From NCBI GenBank assembly GCA_016342445.1, contig JAEIOF010000006.1, forward strand, positions 1 to 40,630: a stretch of DNA of 40,630 nucleotides, read 5' to 3'. The translations under genes and the position numbers were made by a program. Of the stretch, positions 26,711 to 35,661 are shown one piece after another. How positions within the stretch are numbered: the first letter of the stretch is position 1; every line of letters begins with the position of its first letter. The notes under the pieces are model-generated. The model had not been told where the DNA came from. It searched no databases and saw nothing but the letters and a program-made list of their open reading frames with translations. The DNA is from Verrucomicrobiota bacterium. GTDB taxonomy: Bacteria > Verrucomicrobiota > Kiritimatiellia > Kiritimatiellales > Tichowtungiaceae.

Positions 26711-27249
26711 CCAAGGCCGAAATACGCGCACAAATCGCCGAAAAACGCCCCGATTTCCAAACATTGGAAAAACTGAGTGCCGCCGTGGTTAAAAAGTTCC
26801 AAACCTTGGAACTTTTTCAGCAGGCCAAGACGGTCGGAGTGTATATCCCCCTGCCCGACGAGGTCGATATCACCCCGCTTTTCCAATGGTTGGAAACCAA
26901 CTGCGTTGGGGCACAGACTTTTTACATTCCTGCTTATGATGAAGCTCTCGGTGTTTACCGGCTGGCGGAATACAGCGGCGAGCTGAAAAAAGGGAAGTTT
27001 GGCATTCCGGAACCGGCGAACCCGATTTTTGCACCCGAAGAGATTGACCTCATCCTCGTGCCGGGCGTCGCCTTCGACCATTCCGGAAACCGAATCGGGC
27101 GCGGCGGCGGTTTTTACGACCGCCTGCTGCCGCAGTACCGCGCCGTGCGCGCCGGAATCTGCTTCGGCTTCCAATGTTTGGAAAGAATTCCGGCCGAACC
27201 TCACGACTGCAAAATGAATCTCATCGTGACCGAGTCGCTAATTTCTTAA
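26707..27249 (+). CDS. 5-formyltetrahydrofolate cyclo-ligase
   Basis: LILVPGVAFDHSGNRIGRGGGFYDRLLPQY motif; ATGA overlap with rarA; contains four palindromes. Confidence 0.9.
   Translation: MTKAEIRAQIAEKRPDFQTLEKLSAAVVKKFQTLELFQQAKTVGVYIPLPDEVDITPLFQWLETNCVGAQTFYIPAYDEALGVYRLAEYSGELKKGKFGIPEPANPIFAPEEIDLILVPGVAFDHSGNRIGRGGGFYDRLLPQYRAVRAGICFGFQCLERIPAEPHDCKMNLIVTESLIS
26755..26769. repeat. TTCCAAACATTGGAA palindrome
   Basis: Perfect copy inside cyclo-ligase gene (FQTLE). Confidence 0.95.
26797..26811. repeat. TTCCAAACCTTGGAA palindrome
   Basis: Perfect copy, 42 bp from previous (FQTLE). Confidence 0.95.
26881..26895. repeat. TTCCAATGGTTGGAA palindrome
   Basis: Perfect copy, 84 bp from previous (FQWLE). 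Confidence 0.95.
27169..27183. repeat. TTCCAATGTTTGGAA palindrome
   Basis: Perfect copy inside cyclo-ligase gene (FQCLE). Confidence 0.95.
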
Positions 27250-27332
27250 ATTTGCGACGAACGTTAGACAAGCGGGTCTGTCAGAGTTATGCTCCGTCTA
27301 TAAAAATAAAATTCTGAAACGAAGGATCTTTT

Positions 27333-28904
27333 ATGGACAGCATGGCAATTTGGTGGAGCGGTGTGCAGGATATGGTGGTGAATGTCGGGTTTGTGGTACT
27401 CGGTTTTTTCTTTAACGCCTACCTTTCACGAACCAATGCGATCGCCGCCAGCAACCGCGGCTCAGTCATTCTTGAAGAAGCCAAGAAACAGGCGGAGGCC
27501 ATCCGGTACGAAGCCGGCGTGGAAGCCCGCGAAGAGGTTTTGAAGGCCCGCGAAAAAGCGGAACACAGCCTCGATAAAAAACGGCAGAGCATTATCGAAC
27601 TCGAAGACCGCGTGGTCGCCCGAGAAAAGGATATTTCCCGCAAGCTGGAACTCCTCGAGGCCAAAGACCGCACGCTAAGCGAAAAGCTGGAAACCATCGA
27701 ACAACAAAGCCTCGGACTGAAGGGACAAAAAGAAGAACTCCAGGCGCGTATCGAAGAGGGAATTAAGCAGACTCAACATGTCGCAAACCTCTCGGAGGAG
27801 GAGGCTCGCAAGCTGATCATCGGCCGGATGGAAAAAGAGCTTGAGGGCGAAATCAGCGGACTGATCCGTCACCAGCAGAAACGGGCGTTTGAACTCGCCA
27901 AGGCGGAGGCCCGCGACATTGTCTGCACGGCGATCCAACGCTATGCCGGAGAGCACGTCGCCGACATCACCGCCACCCAAGTTCGCCTCCCCTCGGAGGA
28001 CATGAAGGGACGCCTCATCGGCAAGGAAGGCCGCAATATTAAATCGTTCGAAATGGAGTCGGGCGTCAACCTGATCATCGACGAAACCCCCGGCATGGTG
28101 ATGCTCTCCAGCTTTGATCCCGTCCGGCGCGAAGTGGCCCGTGTATCTCTCGAACGTCTGATGGAAGACGGACGAATTCACCCCGCCAGCATCGAGGAAA
28201 CCCTCAACAAGGTCCGTTCTGAAACCGATGAAATCATCCGTCAGGCGGGAGAAGATGCCCTGTACGGCCTTGGGATATCCGGCGTAGCACCTGAGTTGGT
28301 AAAAGTACTCGGCCGCCTTAAATACCGCACCAGCTATAGACAAAATGTGCTCGACCACTCCGTCGAAATGGCTTCCCTTATGGCAATGATGGCCGCCGAC
28401 CTCGATCTGGATATCGACACCGCCAAACGCGTCGGGATCTTCCACGACCTCGGCAAAGCGCTCGACCACGATGTCGAGGGCTCTCACGCTGAAATCGGCG
28501 CGAACCTGCTCCGCAAATACGGCGAAGATCCGCTGGTCTACAACGCAGTCGCCTCACATCACGATGAGGTTGAAAAGAGCAGCGTCTATGCCGTGCTCGC
28601 CGCGGCCGCCGACGCCATGACCGCCGCCCGCCCCGGCGCGCGAATGGACACCACGGATCTCTATCTCGAGCGGCTCGATAAGCTCGAAAAGATCGCCGGC
28701 TCCTTCAAAGGTGTCGAGAAGAGCTATGCCATTCAAGCGGGCCGCGAACTGCGCGTGATCGTCGAAGGCAAGCTGATCGACGACAACCGCGCGCTGGTGA
28801 TCGCCCGCGAAATCGCCAACCGAATTCAGGCCGAAGTCCGCTACCCGGGCCAGGTCAAAGTGACGGTGATCCGCGAAACACGCGCCATCGAATACGCCAA
28901 ATAA
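27333..28904 (+). CDS. rny: Ribonuclease Y
   Basis: N-terminal TM + coiled coil, KH motif LPSEDMKGRLIGKEGRNIKSFE, HD domain FHDLGKALDHDVEGSHAEIGA. Confidence 0.95.
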   Translation: MDSMAIWWSGVQDMVVNVGFVVLGFFFNAYLSRTNAIAASNRGSVILEEAKKQAEAIRYEAGVEAREEVLKAREKAEHSLDKKRQSIIELEDRVVAREKDISRKLELLEAKDRTLSEKLETIEQQSLGLKGQKEELQARIEEGIKQTQHVANLSEEEARKLIIGRMEKELEGEISGLIRHQQKRAFELAKAEARDIVCTAIQRYAGEHVADITATQVRLPSEDMKGRLIGKEGRNIKSFEMESGVNLIIDETPGMVMLSSFDPVRREVARVSLERLMEDGRIHPASIEETLNKVRSETDEIIRQAGEDALYGLGISGVAPELVKVLGRLKYRTSYRQNVLDHSVEMASLMAMMAADLDLDIDTAKRVGIFHDLGKALDHDVEGSHAEIGANLLRKYGEDPLVYNAVASHHDEVEKSSVYAVLAAAADAMTAARPGARMDTTDLYLERLDKLEKIAGSFKGVEKSYAIQAGRELRVIVEGKLIDDNRALVIAREIANRIQAEVRYPGQVKVTVIRETRAIEYAK

Positions 28905-28914
28905 GGAGGGTTTC

Positions 28915-29541
28915 ATGCAGAAGGTGTTCGAGCTCAATCATCCGCTGGTTCAGCACCATCTCACCCACCTGAGAAGCAAAGAGACTGCGCCGCACATCTT
29001 CCGCGCGCAGATCCGGCGTCTGGCGATTTTGCTCGCAGCCGAGGCCACGCGCGACCTGCCGCTCAAACCCGAAGTCATCGAAACCCCGCTGGTTGAAATG
29101 GAAGGCGTCGTGCTCGACGTACGTATCGGTCTCGTTCCGATCCTGCGCGCGGGGCTCGGCATGACCGACGCCCTGCTCGACCTGCTTCCCGCAGCCGAAG
29201 TGTGGCACCTTGGCTTCTACCGCGATGAGGAAACGCTTCAGCCCGTTGAGTATTATCAAAAATTTTCCAGCAATCCGCCCGACCTCGTCTTCGTGCTCGA
29301 CCCCATGCTCGCGACCGGCGGCTCCGCCTGCGCCGGCATCCAGCGGGTCAAAGACTGGGGCGCCGGAGAGATTCGGATGCTCTCGATTATCGCCGCCCCC
29401 GAAGGCATTGCAACCGTCCGCGAAGAACACCCCGATGTGAAAATCTACGTCTGTAAAATCGACGAGGAACTCAACGACGACGCCTACATCCTGCCCGGCC
29501 TCGGCGACGCCGGCGACCGCATCTTCAACACCCTCGGCTGA
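28915..29541 (+). CDS. upp: Uracil phosphoribosyltransferase
   Basis: LVPILRAGLGMTDALLDLLPAA..., VLDPMLATGGSA, CKIDEELNDDAYILPGLGDAGDRIFNT. Confidence 0.95.
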   Translation: MQKVFELNHPLVQHHLTHLRSKETAPHIFRAQIRRLAILLAAEATRDLPLKPEVIETPLVEMEGVVLDVRIGLVPILRAGLGMTDALLDLLPAAEVWHLGFYRDEETLQPVEYYQKFSSNPPDLVFVLDPMLATGGSACAGIQRVKDWGAGEIRMLSIIAAPEGIATVREEHPDVKIYVCKIDEELNDDAYILPGLGDAGDRIFNTLG

Positions 29542-29543
29542 TT

Positions 29544-30152
29544 TCACTCAAACTCAAACTGGAACGGGAACTCCTGCGCTGCACCCAAGGGGCGACCGAA
29601 CCGCCGACCGACAATCTTTCTCATCATCCGCTCCAGCGCTTGACGCAAAATCCCGTGGCCCTTGCCCGGCAGCACCTCGGCAGAACGAATCATTCCGTCG
29701 GCCCCCATCGTAATCAGCAGCTCAAACGTACCGGAAATGCCCATGCGCTCCGCCGCCGCCGGATAATATTTCTCGCGTTCAATCTGCTCCTGGATCCAGA
29801 CGAGCAAGGCGTCGGCGTCAACCGCCGCCTCGGGCGCGGCAGCCTCCTGATTCACAAGAGCCTCGGCCCGAACCGGTTCTGGCTCAGGCTCTTTAATGAT
29901 TTCTTCGAGTGCCACATCCACCTCTTCAGGCGGAGGCAGAATTTCCGGCGGGGGCGGCGTTTCCTCAGCCGCCATCAGTTCCATCTGCGCAAAACTTAAA
30001 TTAACCGCCTTCATGGAAATCAGAACGGGATCTTTTTTTAGCAGGTTTTCACTCCAGCGATAAACGCCGACGACTCCGGCCGCATACAGCAACAGACTGA
30101 GGAAAAATGCCGCCAGCCGGATCCATCGCTCAGATGGACGGAGCTTATTCAC
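29544..30152 (-). CDS. TonB-family energy transducer
   Basis: Single N-terminal TM, Pro/Glu-rich region, C-terminal YYPAAAERMGISGTFELLITMGADG. Confidence 0.8.
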   Translation of the reverse strand: MNKLRPSERWIRLAAFFLSLLLYAAGVVGVYRWSENLLKKDPVLISMKAVNLSFAQMELMAAEETPPPPEILPPPEEVDVALEEIIKEPEPEPVRAEALVNQEAAAPEAAVDADALLVWIQEQIEREKYYPAAAERMGISGTFELLITMGADGMIRSAEVLPGKGHGILRQALERMMRKIVGRRFGRPLGAAQEFPFQFEFE

Positions 30153-30546
30153 GACCGGGCAGCGTGGTGATGGAAATATTTTCGCGATTCAGCAGGCGCG
30201 CCTCGTCGATCACGGAGAGAAACGCGTCGAACGGCGCGGCACGGTCGACAAACAGGTTGATCCCGAGTTCGGGGTTGGCCTTGAGCAGCGCAGGAATCTC
30301 CTCGCGAACCAGCGGACCCCCGTCGTTAAACAGTTCGCCGTCGGCATCGATGGTGATCACGAGCTGCTCTTTGCGCTCAGCGGAAGCCGCCGCCGAGGCC
30401 GCCTTCGCCAGATTTACCGGAAGCGACGGACGGATAAACGTCGAGGTGATAAAAAAGAAAATGAGCAAAATGAAAACCACATCGATCAGCGGCGTCAGAT
30501 CGATCTCCTCATCAAACTCTTTATCTAAAGAAAAATCCTCGAACAT
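30145..30546 (-). CDS. ExbD/TolR biopolymer transport protein
   Basis: EIDLTPLIDVVFILLIFFFITSTF. Confidence 0.9.
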   Translation of the reverse strand: MFEDFSLDKEFDEEIDLTPLIDVVFILLIFFFITSTFIRPSLPVNLAKAASAAASAERKEQLVITIDADGELFNDGGPLVREEIPALLKANPELGINLFVDRAAPFDAFLSVIDEARLLNRENISITTLPGRE

Positions 30547-30548
30547 GA

Positions 30549-31121
30549 TCAGTCTCGCATAAGGTCGCGGGTGCTTTCGATACACTCAATCATCAGGGCG
30601 CGGGTGCGCAGGCGGAGCAGGTAATAAAAGACCAGCGTCGGAATGGCGACGCTCATCCCCATGATGGTGGTGATGAGCGCCTCCCAGATTCCGCCGGCCA
30701 GCGCGGCGTTATCCACCGCCGCCTGAAGCGAAATCTCGCGAAAGACGCGGGTGATGCCCAGCACGGTTCCGAGCAGACCGAGCAACGGAGAGATGACAGA
30801 AATCAGCCGGAGAATGGTGAGCGATACATAGGTGGTGCCGAAGTTGCGCTGAAAGAGATACTGGATTTCGCCTTGAAGTTCCGCACGCGGGGTTTTGTGT
30901 TCCAGCGCGGTCCAGACCACGGAGCTGATCGGGTTTTTGTGCGCCTGCTCTTCAGTCATCGGGGGCTGATCTTTTTTTAGTGCCGCCAGAAACAACCGGA
31001 AGCCGCGCGGCACCCACGCGAGATAGATCACACTCGCCAGAAACAAATAGAGACTGACAAATGAAAGAACGGCGATCACGGAACCCGCCGGACCGATTTT
31101 TGCATAAAGGGCTTCAATCAT
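30549..31121 (-). CDS. ExbB/TolQ/MotA proton channel family protein
   Basis: TM pattern and [48 protein letters not shown]. Confidence 0.88.
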   Translation of the reverse strand: MIEALYAKIGPAGSVIAVLSFVSLYLFLASVIYLAWVPRGFRLFLAALKKDQPPMTEEQAHKNPISSVVWTALEHKTPRAELQGEIQYLFQRNFGTTYVSLTILRLISVISPLLGLLGTVLGITRVFREISLQAAVDNAALAGGIWEALITTIMGMSVAIPTLVFYYLLRLRTRALMIECIESTRDLMRD

Positions 31122-31194
31122 AGTTTTTCTCCAGGCCCCGGAGCATAGGCCAGCCCGTCGGGAATGATCAATGCCCAATCCTCAATGTTCAGCG

Positions 31195-31209
31195 TTCCAA
31201 CCATTGGAA
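31195..31209. repeat. TTCCAACCATTGGAA palindrome
   Basis: Perfect copy in exbB/DUF134 divergent intergenic region. Confidence 0.95.
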
Positions 31210-31236
31210 AAACCCCGCGCTCTGACGCAATCAGAA

Positions 31237-31251
31237 TTCCACTGATTGGAA
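31237..31251. repeat. TTCCACTGATTGGAA near-palindrome
   Basis: One mismatch; 42 bp from previous. Confidence 0.7.
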
Positions 31252-31302
31252 AAAAGGAAATGCCGGTTGCTTTTTGTTTTTGGCATATGCTATTAACCAA
31301 CC

Positions 31303-31650
31303 ATGCCAAGACCCCCCATAGAACGACGGATCGGCCAGTGCGCGCCGGTGACTTACTTCAAGCCGCAAGGAATTCCACTGCGAATGCTCGAAGCAGTTGA
31401 GCTGGCCGCCGATGAGCTGGAAGCCATCCGGCTGGCCGATTTTGAAGGGCTTTATCAGGAACAAGCCGCTGAACAGATGGGCGTGTCGCGCCAGACATTT
31501 GGACTCATTGTCACCCGGGCGCATAAAAAAGTGGCGGAAGCGCTGACGCAAGGGAAAGCGATCTGCGTCGAGGGAGGCAACGCCCCGGTGATCACAGAGC
31601 AACCGGGGAACGGATGCGGACGGGGTCGCCACGGTCGCGGCTGCCAGTAG
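31303..31650 (+). CDS. DUF134 family protein (HTH)
   Basis: MPRPPIERRIGQCAPVTYFKPQGIPL...VELAADELEAIRLADFEGLYQEQAAEQMGVSRQTFG. Confidence 0.85.
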   Translation: MPRPPIERRIGQCAPVTYFKPQGIPLRMLEAVELAADELEAIRLADFEGLYQEQAAEQMGVSRQTFGLIVTRAHKKVAEALTQGKAICVEGGNAPVITEQPGNGCGRGRHGRGCQ

Positions 31651-31674
31651 ATTTGAAAGAAAAGGAGGCATATT

Positions 31675-31932
31675 ATGCCAAGAGGAGACCAAACAGGCCC
31701 GGCGGGCGCAGGCCCGATGACCGGACGCGGCGCAGGTTTCTGCGCCGGATTCAACCCAGCCGGATTTCAAACCTCCGGCAGAGGCTTCGGACGCAGATGC
31801 GGACGGGGCATCGGAATGCGCAACGGGTTTGCACAACCCGCTCCATCGCCGCAAAACGCTGAAATCAATGCGCTGAAAGAACAGACGATCCGTATCGAAC
31901 AGAAATTGGAAGAGCTTCTAACCCGGTCATGA
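31675..31932 (+). CDS. DUF5320-like Gly/Arg-rich small protein
   Basis: MPRGDQTGPAGAGPMTGRGAGFCAGFN; strong AAAGGAGG RBS. Confidence 0.7.
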   Translation: MPRGDQTGPAGAGPMTGRGAGFCAGFNPAGFQTSGRGFGRRCGRGIGMRNGFAQPAPSPQNAEINALKEQTIRIEQKLEELLTRS

Positions 31933-32270
31933 AAAAGTCAGCCACAGAACACTTCACAAGCCGCCGGGGCAACTGCGCACAAGCCGTTGCTATGGCGTGG
32001 AAAGACAAACAACAACCGGAATCCGATCATCACGACCGGTTTTCCGGCGCCGGGCGCGGGCAGGCCCCGGAAGGAATCTGCGGAGCTCTGCACGCCGCCT
32101 GCGAAATCGCCGGTGAATCCCGGAAAGACATGTTGGAAGAAAAATTCCGGCAGCAGACGTCCGGCCACACAACCTGCCGGGACATCCGCCGCAACCGGAT
32201 TATGCCCTGCGCCGACTGTGTCGCTACCGCCGCCGGACTGCTCGACGAACTGATAAAGGAACCCAAATGA
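31929..32270 (+). CDS. C_GCAxxG_C_C-type Cys-rich protein
   Basis: GNCAQAVAMAW...GICGALHAACEIAG...CRDIRR...CADCVATAAGLL; ATGA overlap. Confidence 0.65.
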   Translation: MKKSATEHFTSRRGNCAQAVAMAWKDKQQPESDHHDRFSGAGRGQAPEGICGALHAACEIAGESRKDMLEEKFRQQTSGHTTCRDIRRNRIMPCADCVATAAGLLDELIKEPK

Positions 32271-32629
32271 AAATTGCCATCTCAACATCCGGTAACGACC
32301 TGAATGCTCCGCTCGATCCGCGCTTCGGACGTGCCGCCCGCTTTCTGATATACGATACAGAAAGCAAAACCTTCGAACTGGCCGGCAACGAACAAAACCT
32401 GAATGCGGCGCAAGGCGCAGGCATTCAGTCGGCGCAAAATGCCGCCGCGACCGGTGCCAAAGCGGTGATCAGCGGCCACTTTGGCCCCAAGGCCTTTCGC
32501 GTGTTGAGCGCGTCGAAGATTGCTATGTACGCCTCAACCGCCACCACCGTACAGGAGGCGCTGGATTTATATGTAGCCGGAAAACTGACCGCCGCACAGG
32601 AAGCGGACGTGGAGGGACACTGGCTATGA
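32267..32629 (+). CDS. NifX/NifB-associated (dinitrogenase Fe-Mo cofactor) domain protein, copy 1
   Basis: MKIAISTSGNDLNAPLDPRFGRAARFLIYD...GAKAVISGHFGPKAFRVL. Confidence 0.85.
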   Translation: MKIAISTSGNDLNAPLDPRFGRAARFLIYDTESKTFELAGNEQNLNAAQGAGIQSAQNAAATGAKAVISGHFGPKAFRVLSASKIAMYASTATTVQEALDLYVAGKLTAAQEADVEGHWL

Positions 32630-33114
32630 GTCAAAAAAAAATCTGCTTTCCCCCGATTGGAGTGATTCACAGCGAACATACAGAGACGGCCAGCACTCCG
32701 ATCCAGCCGGTTTATGCACCCTCCTGCACCGGAACGGTCGAGGTTTTTCCCGAATACGCCGAAGGGCTGGATGATCTGGACGGATTTTCCCATATTTACC
32801 TGATCTATCATCTCGACCGGGCGGGGGAACCCCGCCTGAAGGTGAAGCCGTTTCTTCAGGATGTCGAACGCGGCGTTTTCGCCACGCGCGCGCCATGCCG
32901 CCCGAACGGAATCGGTCTGAGCATAGTCCGGCTCATCCGGCGCGAAGGTGCCGTTCTGTACGTACAAGGCCTTGATGTTCTGGACGGAACACCATTACTC
33001 GACATCAAACCCTATGTCTCACGATTCGACTGCGTCCAGACGGATCGCAACGGATGGCAGGATGAGGTGAACGAAGAGGATGCTCAGGTTCTCGGAAAAC
33101 GAAATTACCGATGA
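32626..33114 (+). CDS. TsaA/TrmO-family tRNA methyltransferase
   Basis: IGVIHSEHTE...YAEGLDDLDGFSHIYLIYHLDR...GVFATRAPCRPNGIGLSIVRL. Confidence 0.88.
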   Translation: MSQKKICFPPIGVIHSEHTETASTPIQPVYAPSCTGTVEVFPEYAEGLDDLDGFSHIYLIYHLDRAGEPRLKVKPFLQDVERGVFATRAPCRPNGIGLSIVRLIRREGAVLYVQGLDVLDGTPLLDIKPYVSRFDCVQTDRNGWQDEVNEEDAQVLGKRNYR

Positions 33115-33971
33115 ACACCACGCTCCACTGCATCCCCTGTTTTGTCCGCCAGACGCTCGATGCCTCCCGCAAGGTGGCGAATGATCCGGCGGTTCACGAA
33201 CAAATCATGCGCGAAGTGCTGCGCTGGATGAGCGATATGGACATGAGTCTGTCGCCGCCCGCGCTGGCACAACGCATCCACCGCCGTCTGCGCGAACTGA
33301 CCGGCGTCGCCGATCCGTACCGGGAAGAAAAGGATCTTCACAACCAGATGGCGCTAAAGTTGCTACCCGAACTGCGCGCGCAGGTTGCCGCCTCGAACGA
33401 CCCACTGATGACAGCGGCCCATCTGGCCATTGCGGGCAACATTATTGATCTGGGCCCCAAAAGCGGACTGGATGAAAACGAGATCCACGACGCCCTTCGG
33501 CACGCCTCGGAGAAACCGCTGGAAGGCGATCTGATTGCCTTTCGCGCCGAAGTCGCGCAGGCCAAAACCATTCTCTATCTGGCCGACAACTGCGGCGAAA
33601 TTGTTTTCGACACCCTACTGATCGAACAGCTCGGGCCGGAGCGGGTTACTCTGGCCGTGCGCGGGATGCCGATCATCAACGACGCGACCCTGGAGGATGC
33701 GGTCACCGCCGGACTCGATAAAATGGTTCCAATGATTGGAAACGGATCAGACGCACCCGGCACCATTCTCGACGATTGCAACGAGGAATTCCGCCAAGCC
33801 TTCGAGTCCGCCGATCTGATCATCTCCAAAGGTCAGGGAAATTTTGAGACGCTCAGTCCTTGTGGGAAAAATATTTTCTACCTGCTCAAAGTCAAATGTC
33901 CGGTGGTGTCCGAATCCGTTTGTCTACCGGTCGGCACACATGTTTTGTGTCACGGAAGGAACTTTTCATAA
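33111..33971 (+). CDS. DUF89/ARMT1-like domain protein
   Basis: CIPCFVRQTLDASRKV, LYLADNCGEIVFDTLLIEQL, LIISKGQGNFETLS. Confidence 0.85.
   Translation: MNTTLHCIPCFVRQTLDASRKVANDPAVHEQIMREVLRWMSDMDMSLSPPALAQRIHRRLRELTGVADPYREEKDLHNQMALKLLPELRAQVAASNDPLMTAAHLAIAGNIIDLGPKSGLDENEIHDALRHASEKPLEGDLIAFRAEVAQAKTILYLADNCGEIVFDTLLIEQLGPERVTLAVRGMPIINDATLEDAVTAGLDKMVPMIGNGSDAPGTILDDCNEEFRQAFESADLIISKGQGNFETLSPCGKNIFYLLKVKCPVVSESVCLPVGTHVLCHGRNFS
33727..33741. repeat. TTCCAATGATTGGAA palindrome
   Basis: Perfect copy inside DUF89 gene (VPMIGN). Confidence 0.95.
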
Positions 33972-34795
33972 TGAAAGTCGCCATTGCATCCGGAAAAGGG
34001 GGAACCGGGAAAACGACGCTGTCCGTCGCTCTAGCGCAGGCCTGGGACGGGCCCGTTCAGCTGCTGGACTGCGATGTGGAAGCGCCGAATGCTTCGCTTT
34101 TTCTGAGTCTGGAAACGGCGACGGAGCAAGTCGTTACCGTACCGATTCCTGTCGTTGATTCATCGCGTTGTACTGGATGCGGAAAGTGCGCGGCGATCTG
34201 TGAATTCAATGCGCTGGCCGTAGCCGGAAACTCCGTGCTGGTGTTTGAAGAGCTGTGCCACAGTTGCGGCGGATGCGTACGAATCTGCCCCGAACAGGCG
34301 ATCACCGAACAGCCGCGAAAAATCGGAACGATCCGAACCGGATCAATCGAAACCATTCGCCTGACGGAAGGCCGGTTGGATATCGGTCGCGCCATGGCCC
34401 CGCCGCTGATCCGCGCGGTCAAAAAAAGCGCCGATCCAAAAACACCTGTTTTGATCGACTGTCCGCCGGGAACCTCCTGCCCGATGATCACCGCCGTAAA
34501 AGATTCCGACTACGTCATCCTCGTCACCGAACCGACCCCGTTCGGACTGCACGACCTGACGCTCGCGGTTGAAACGATGCGTTTGCTGAACCTTCCGTTC
34601 GGCGTGGTAATTAACCGCGCCGACAGCGGAGATGACCGCGTCGTCACCTTCTGCCAACAGGAAGCCATCCCCCTGTTGTTGCAGATTCCTGAATCGCGAA
34701 AAATCGCCGAGGCCTGTTCGCGCGGCGAGACGCTGTTATCCGCCGACCCGTCGCTGAAAGAAGCGCTGCAAAACCTCGCAAGGAGCTTCCAATGA
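33971..34795 (+). CDS. MinD-superfamily P-loop ATPase with inserted ferredoxin domain, copy 1
   Basis: IASGKGGTGKTTLSVALAQ; CTGCGKCAAICEFNAL; CHSCGGCVRICPEQAI. Confidence 0.92.
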   Translation: MKVAIASGKGGTGKTTLSVALAQAWDGPVQLLDCDVEAPNASLFLSLETATEQVVTVPIPVVDSSRCTGCGKCAAICEFNALAVAGNSVLVFEELCHSCGGCVRICPEQAITEQPRKIGTIRTGSIETIRLTEGRLDIGRAMAPPLIRAVKKSADPKTPVLIDCPPGTSCPMITAVKDSDYVILVTEPTPFGLHDLTLAVETMRLLNLPFGVVINRADSGDDRVVTFCQQEAIPLLLQIPESRKIAEACSRGETLLSADPSLKEALQNLARSFQ

Positions 34796-35661
34796 AAGAG
34801 CTGGTCATTATCAGCGGGAAAGGCGGAACGGGCAAAACCAGTGTAACCGCCTCTTTTGCCGCTCTGGCAAAAAATGCGGTGCTGGTCGACTGCGATGTCG
34901 ATGCGGCCGACCTGCATCTGATATTAAATCCGCAGATCCGCTACCGGAATGATTTCTACAGCGGGCACGAGGCGATCATCCGCCCGGCGGACTGCACCGC
35001 CTGCGGATTGTGCCAAACGCTTTGCCGCTTCGACGCCATCCATGAGTCCGGCGAACGCTTTCAGGTGGATTCCGCGTCCTGCGAAGGGTGCGGCGTTTGC
35101 GTAGAATTCTGCCCGGCGAAAGCGATTAATTTTCCGGATCGGCTATGCGGCGAGTGGTTCCATTCGCAAACCCGCTTCGGCACGCTACTGCATGCGCGAC
35201 TGGGAATCGGCGCGGAAAACTCCGGGAAGCTGGTCAGCACGGTGCGCGGACAGGCCAAACAGTTTGCTCAGGCGATTCAGGCCAAGTGGATTCTGGTAGA
35301 CGGCCCGCCCGGCACCGGCTGTCCGGTGATCGCTTCGATCACGGGCGCGGATGCTGTGCTCGCGGTTACCGAGCCCTCCCTGTCCGGGAAGCACGATCTG
35401 CTGCGCGTTCTCGAACTGACCCGCCACTTCAAAATCCCCGCCTTCGTCTGTATCAACAAATGGGATATCAACCCGGAAATGACCGGACAAATTGAAGCGG
35501 CCGCAACAGAGGCCGGGGCCACCGTTTTAGCGCGAATTCCGTATGATCAATCCATTACAACGGCTCAGATCAACGGGCAAAGCGTAGCGGAACTCAACAA
35601 CGGCTCCGCGTCACAATCCATTCAAACCTTATGGGAGAAATTATGTCAGACCCTGCAATAG
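34792..35661 (+). CDS. MinD-superfamily P-loop ATPase with inserted ferredoxin domain, copy 2
   Basis: IISGKGGTGKTSVTASFAAL; CTACGLCQTLCRFDAI; CEGCGVCVEFCPAKAI; ATGA overlap with copy 1. Confidence 0.92.
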   Translation: MKELVIISGKGGTGKTSVTASFAALAKNAVLVDCDVDAADLHLILNPQIRYRNDFYSGHEAIIRPADCTACGLCQTLCRFDAIHESGERFQVDSASCEGCGVCVEFCPAKAINFPDRLCGEWFHSQTRFGTLLHARLGIGAENSGKLVSTVRGQAKQFAQAIQAKWILVDGPPGTGCPVIASITGADAVLAVTEPSLSGKHDLLRVLELTRHFKIPAFVCINKWDINPEMTGQIEAAATEAGATVLARIPYDQSITTAQINGQSVAELNNGSASQSIQTLWEKLCQTLQ

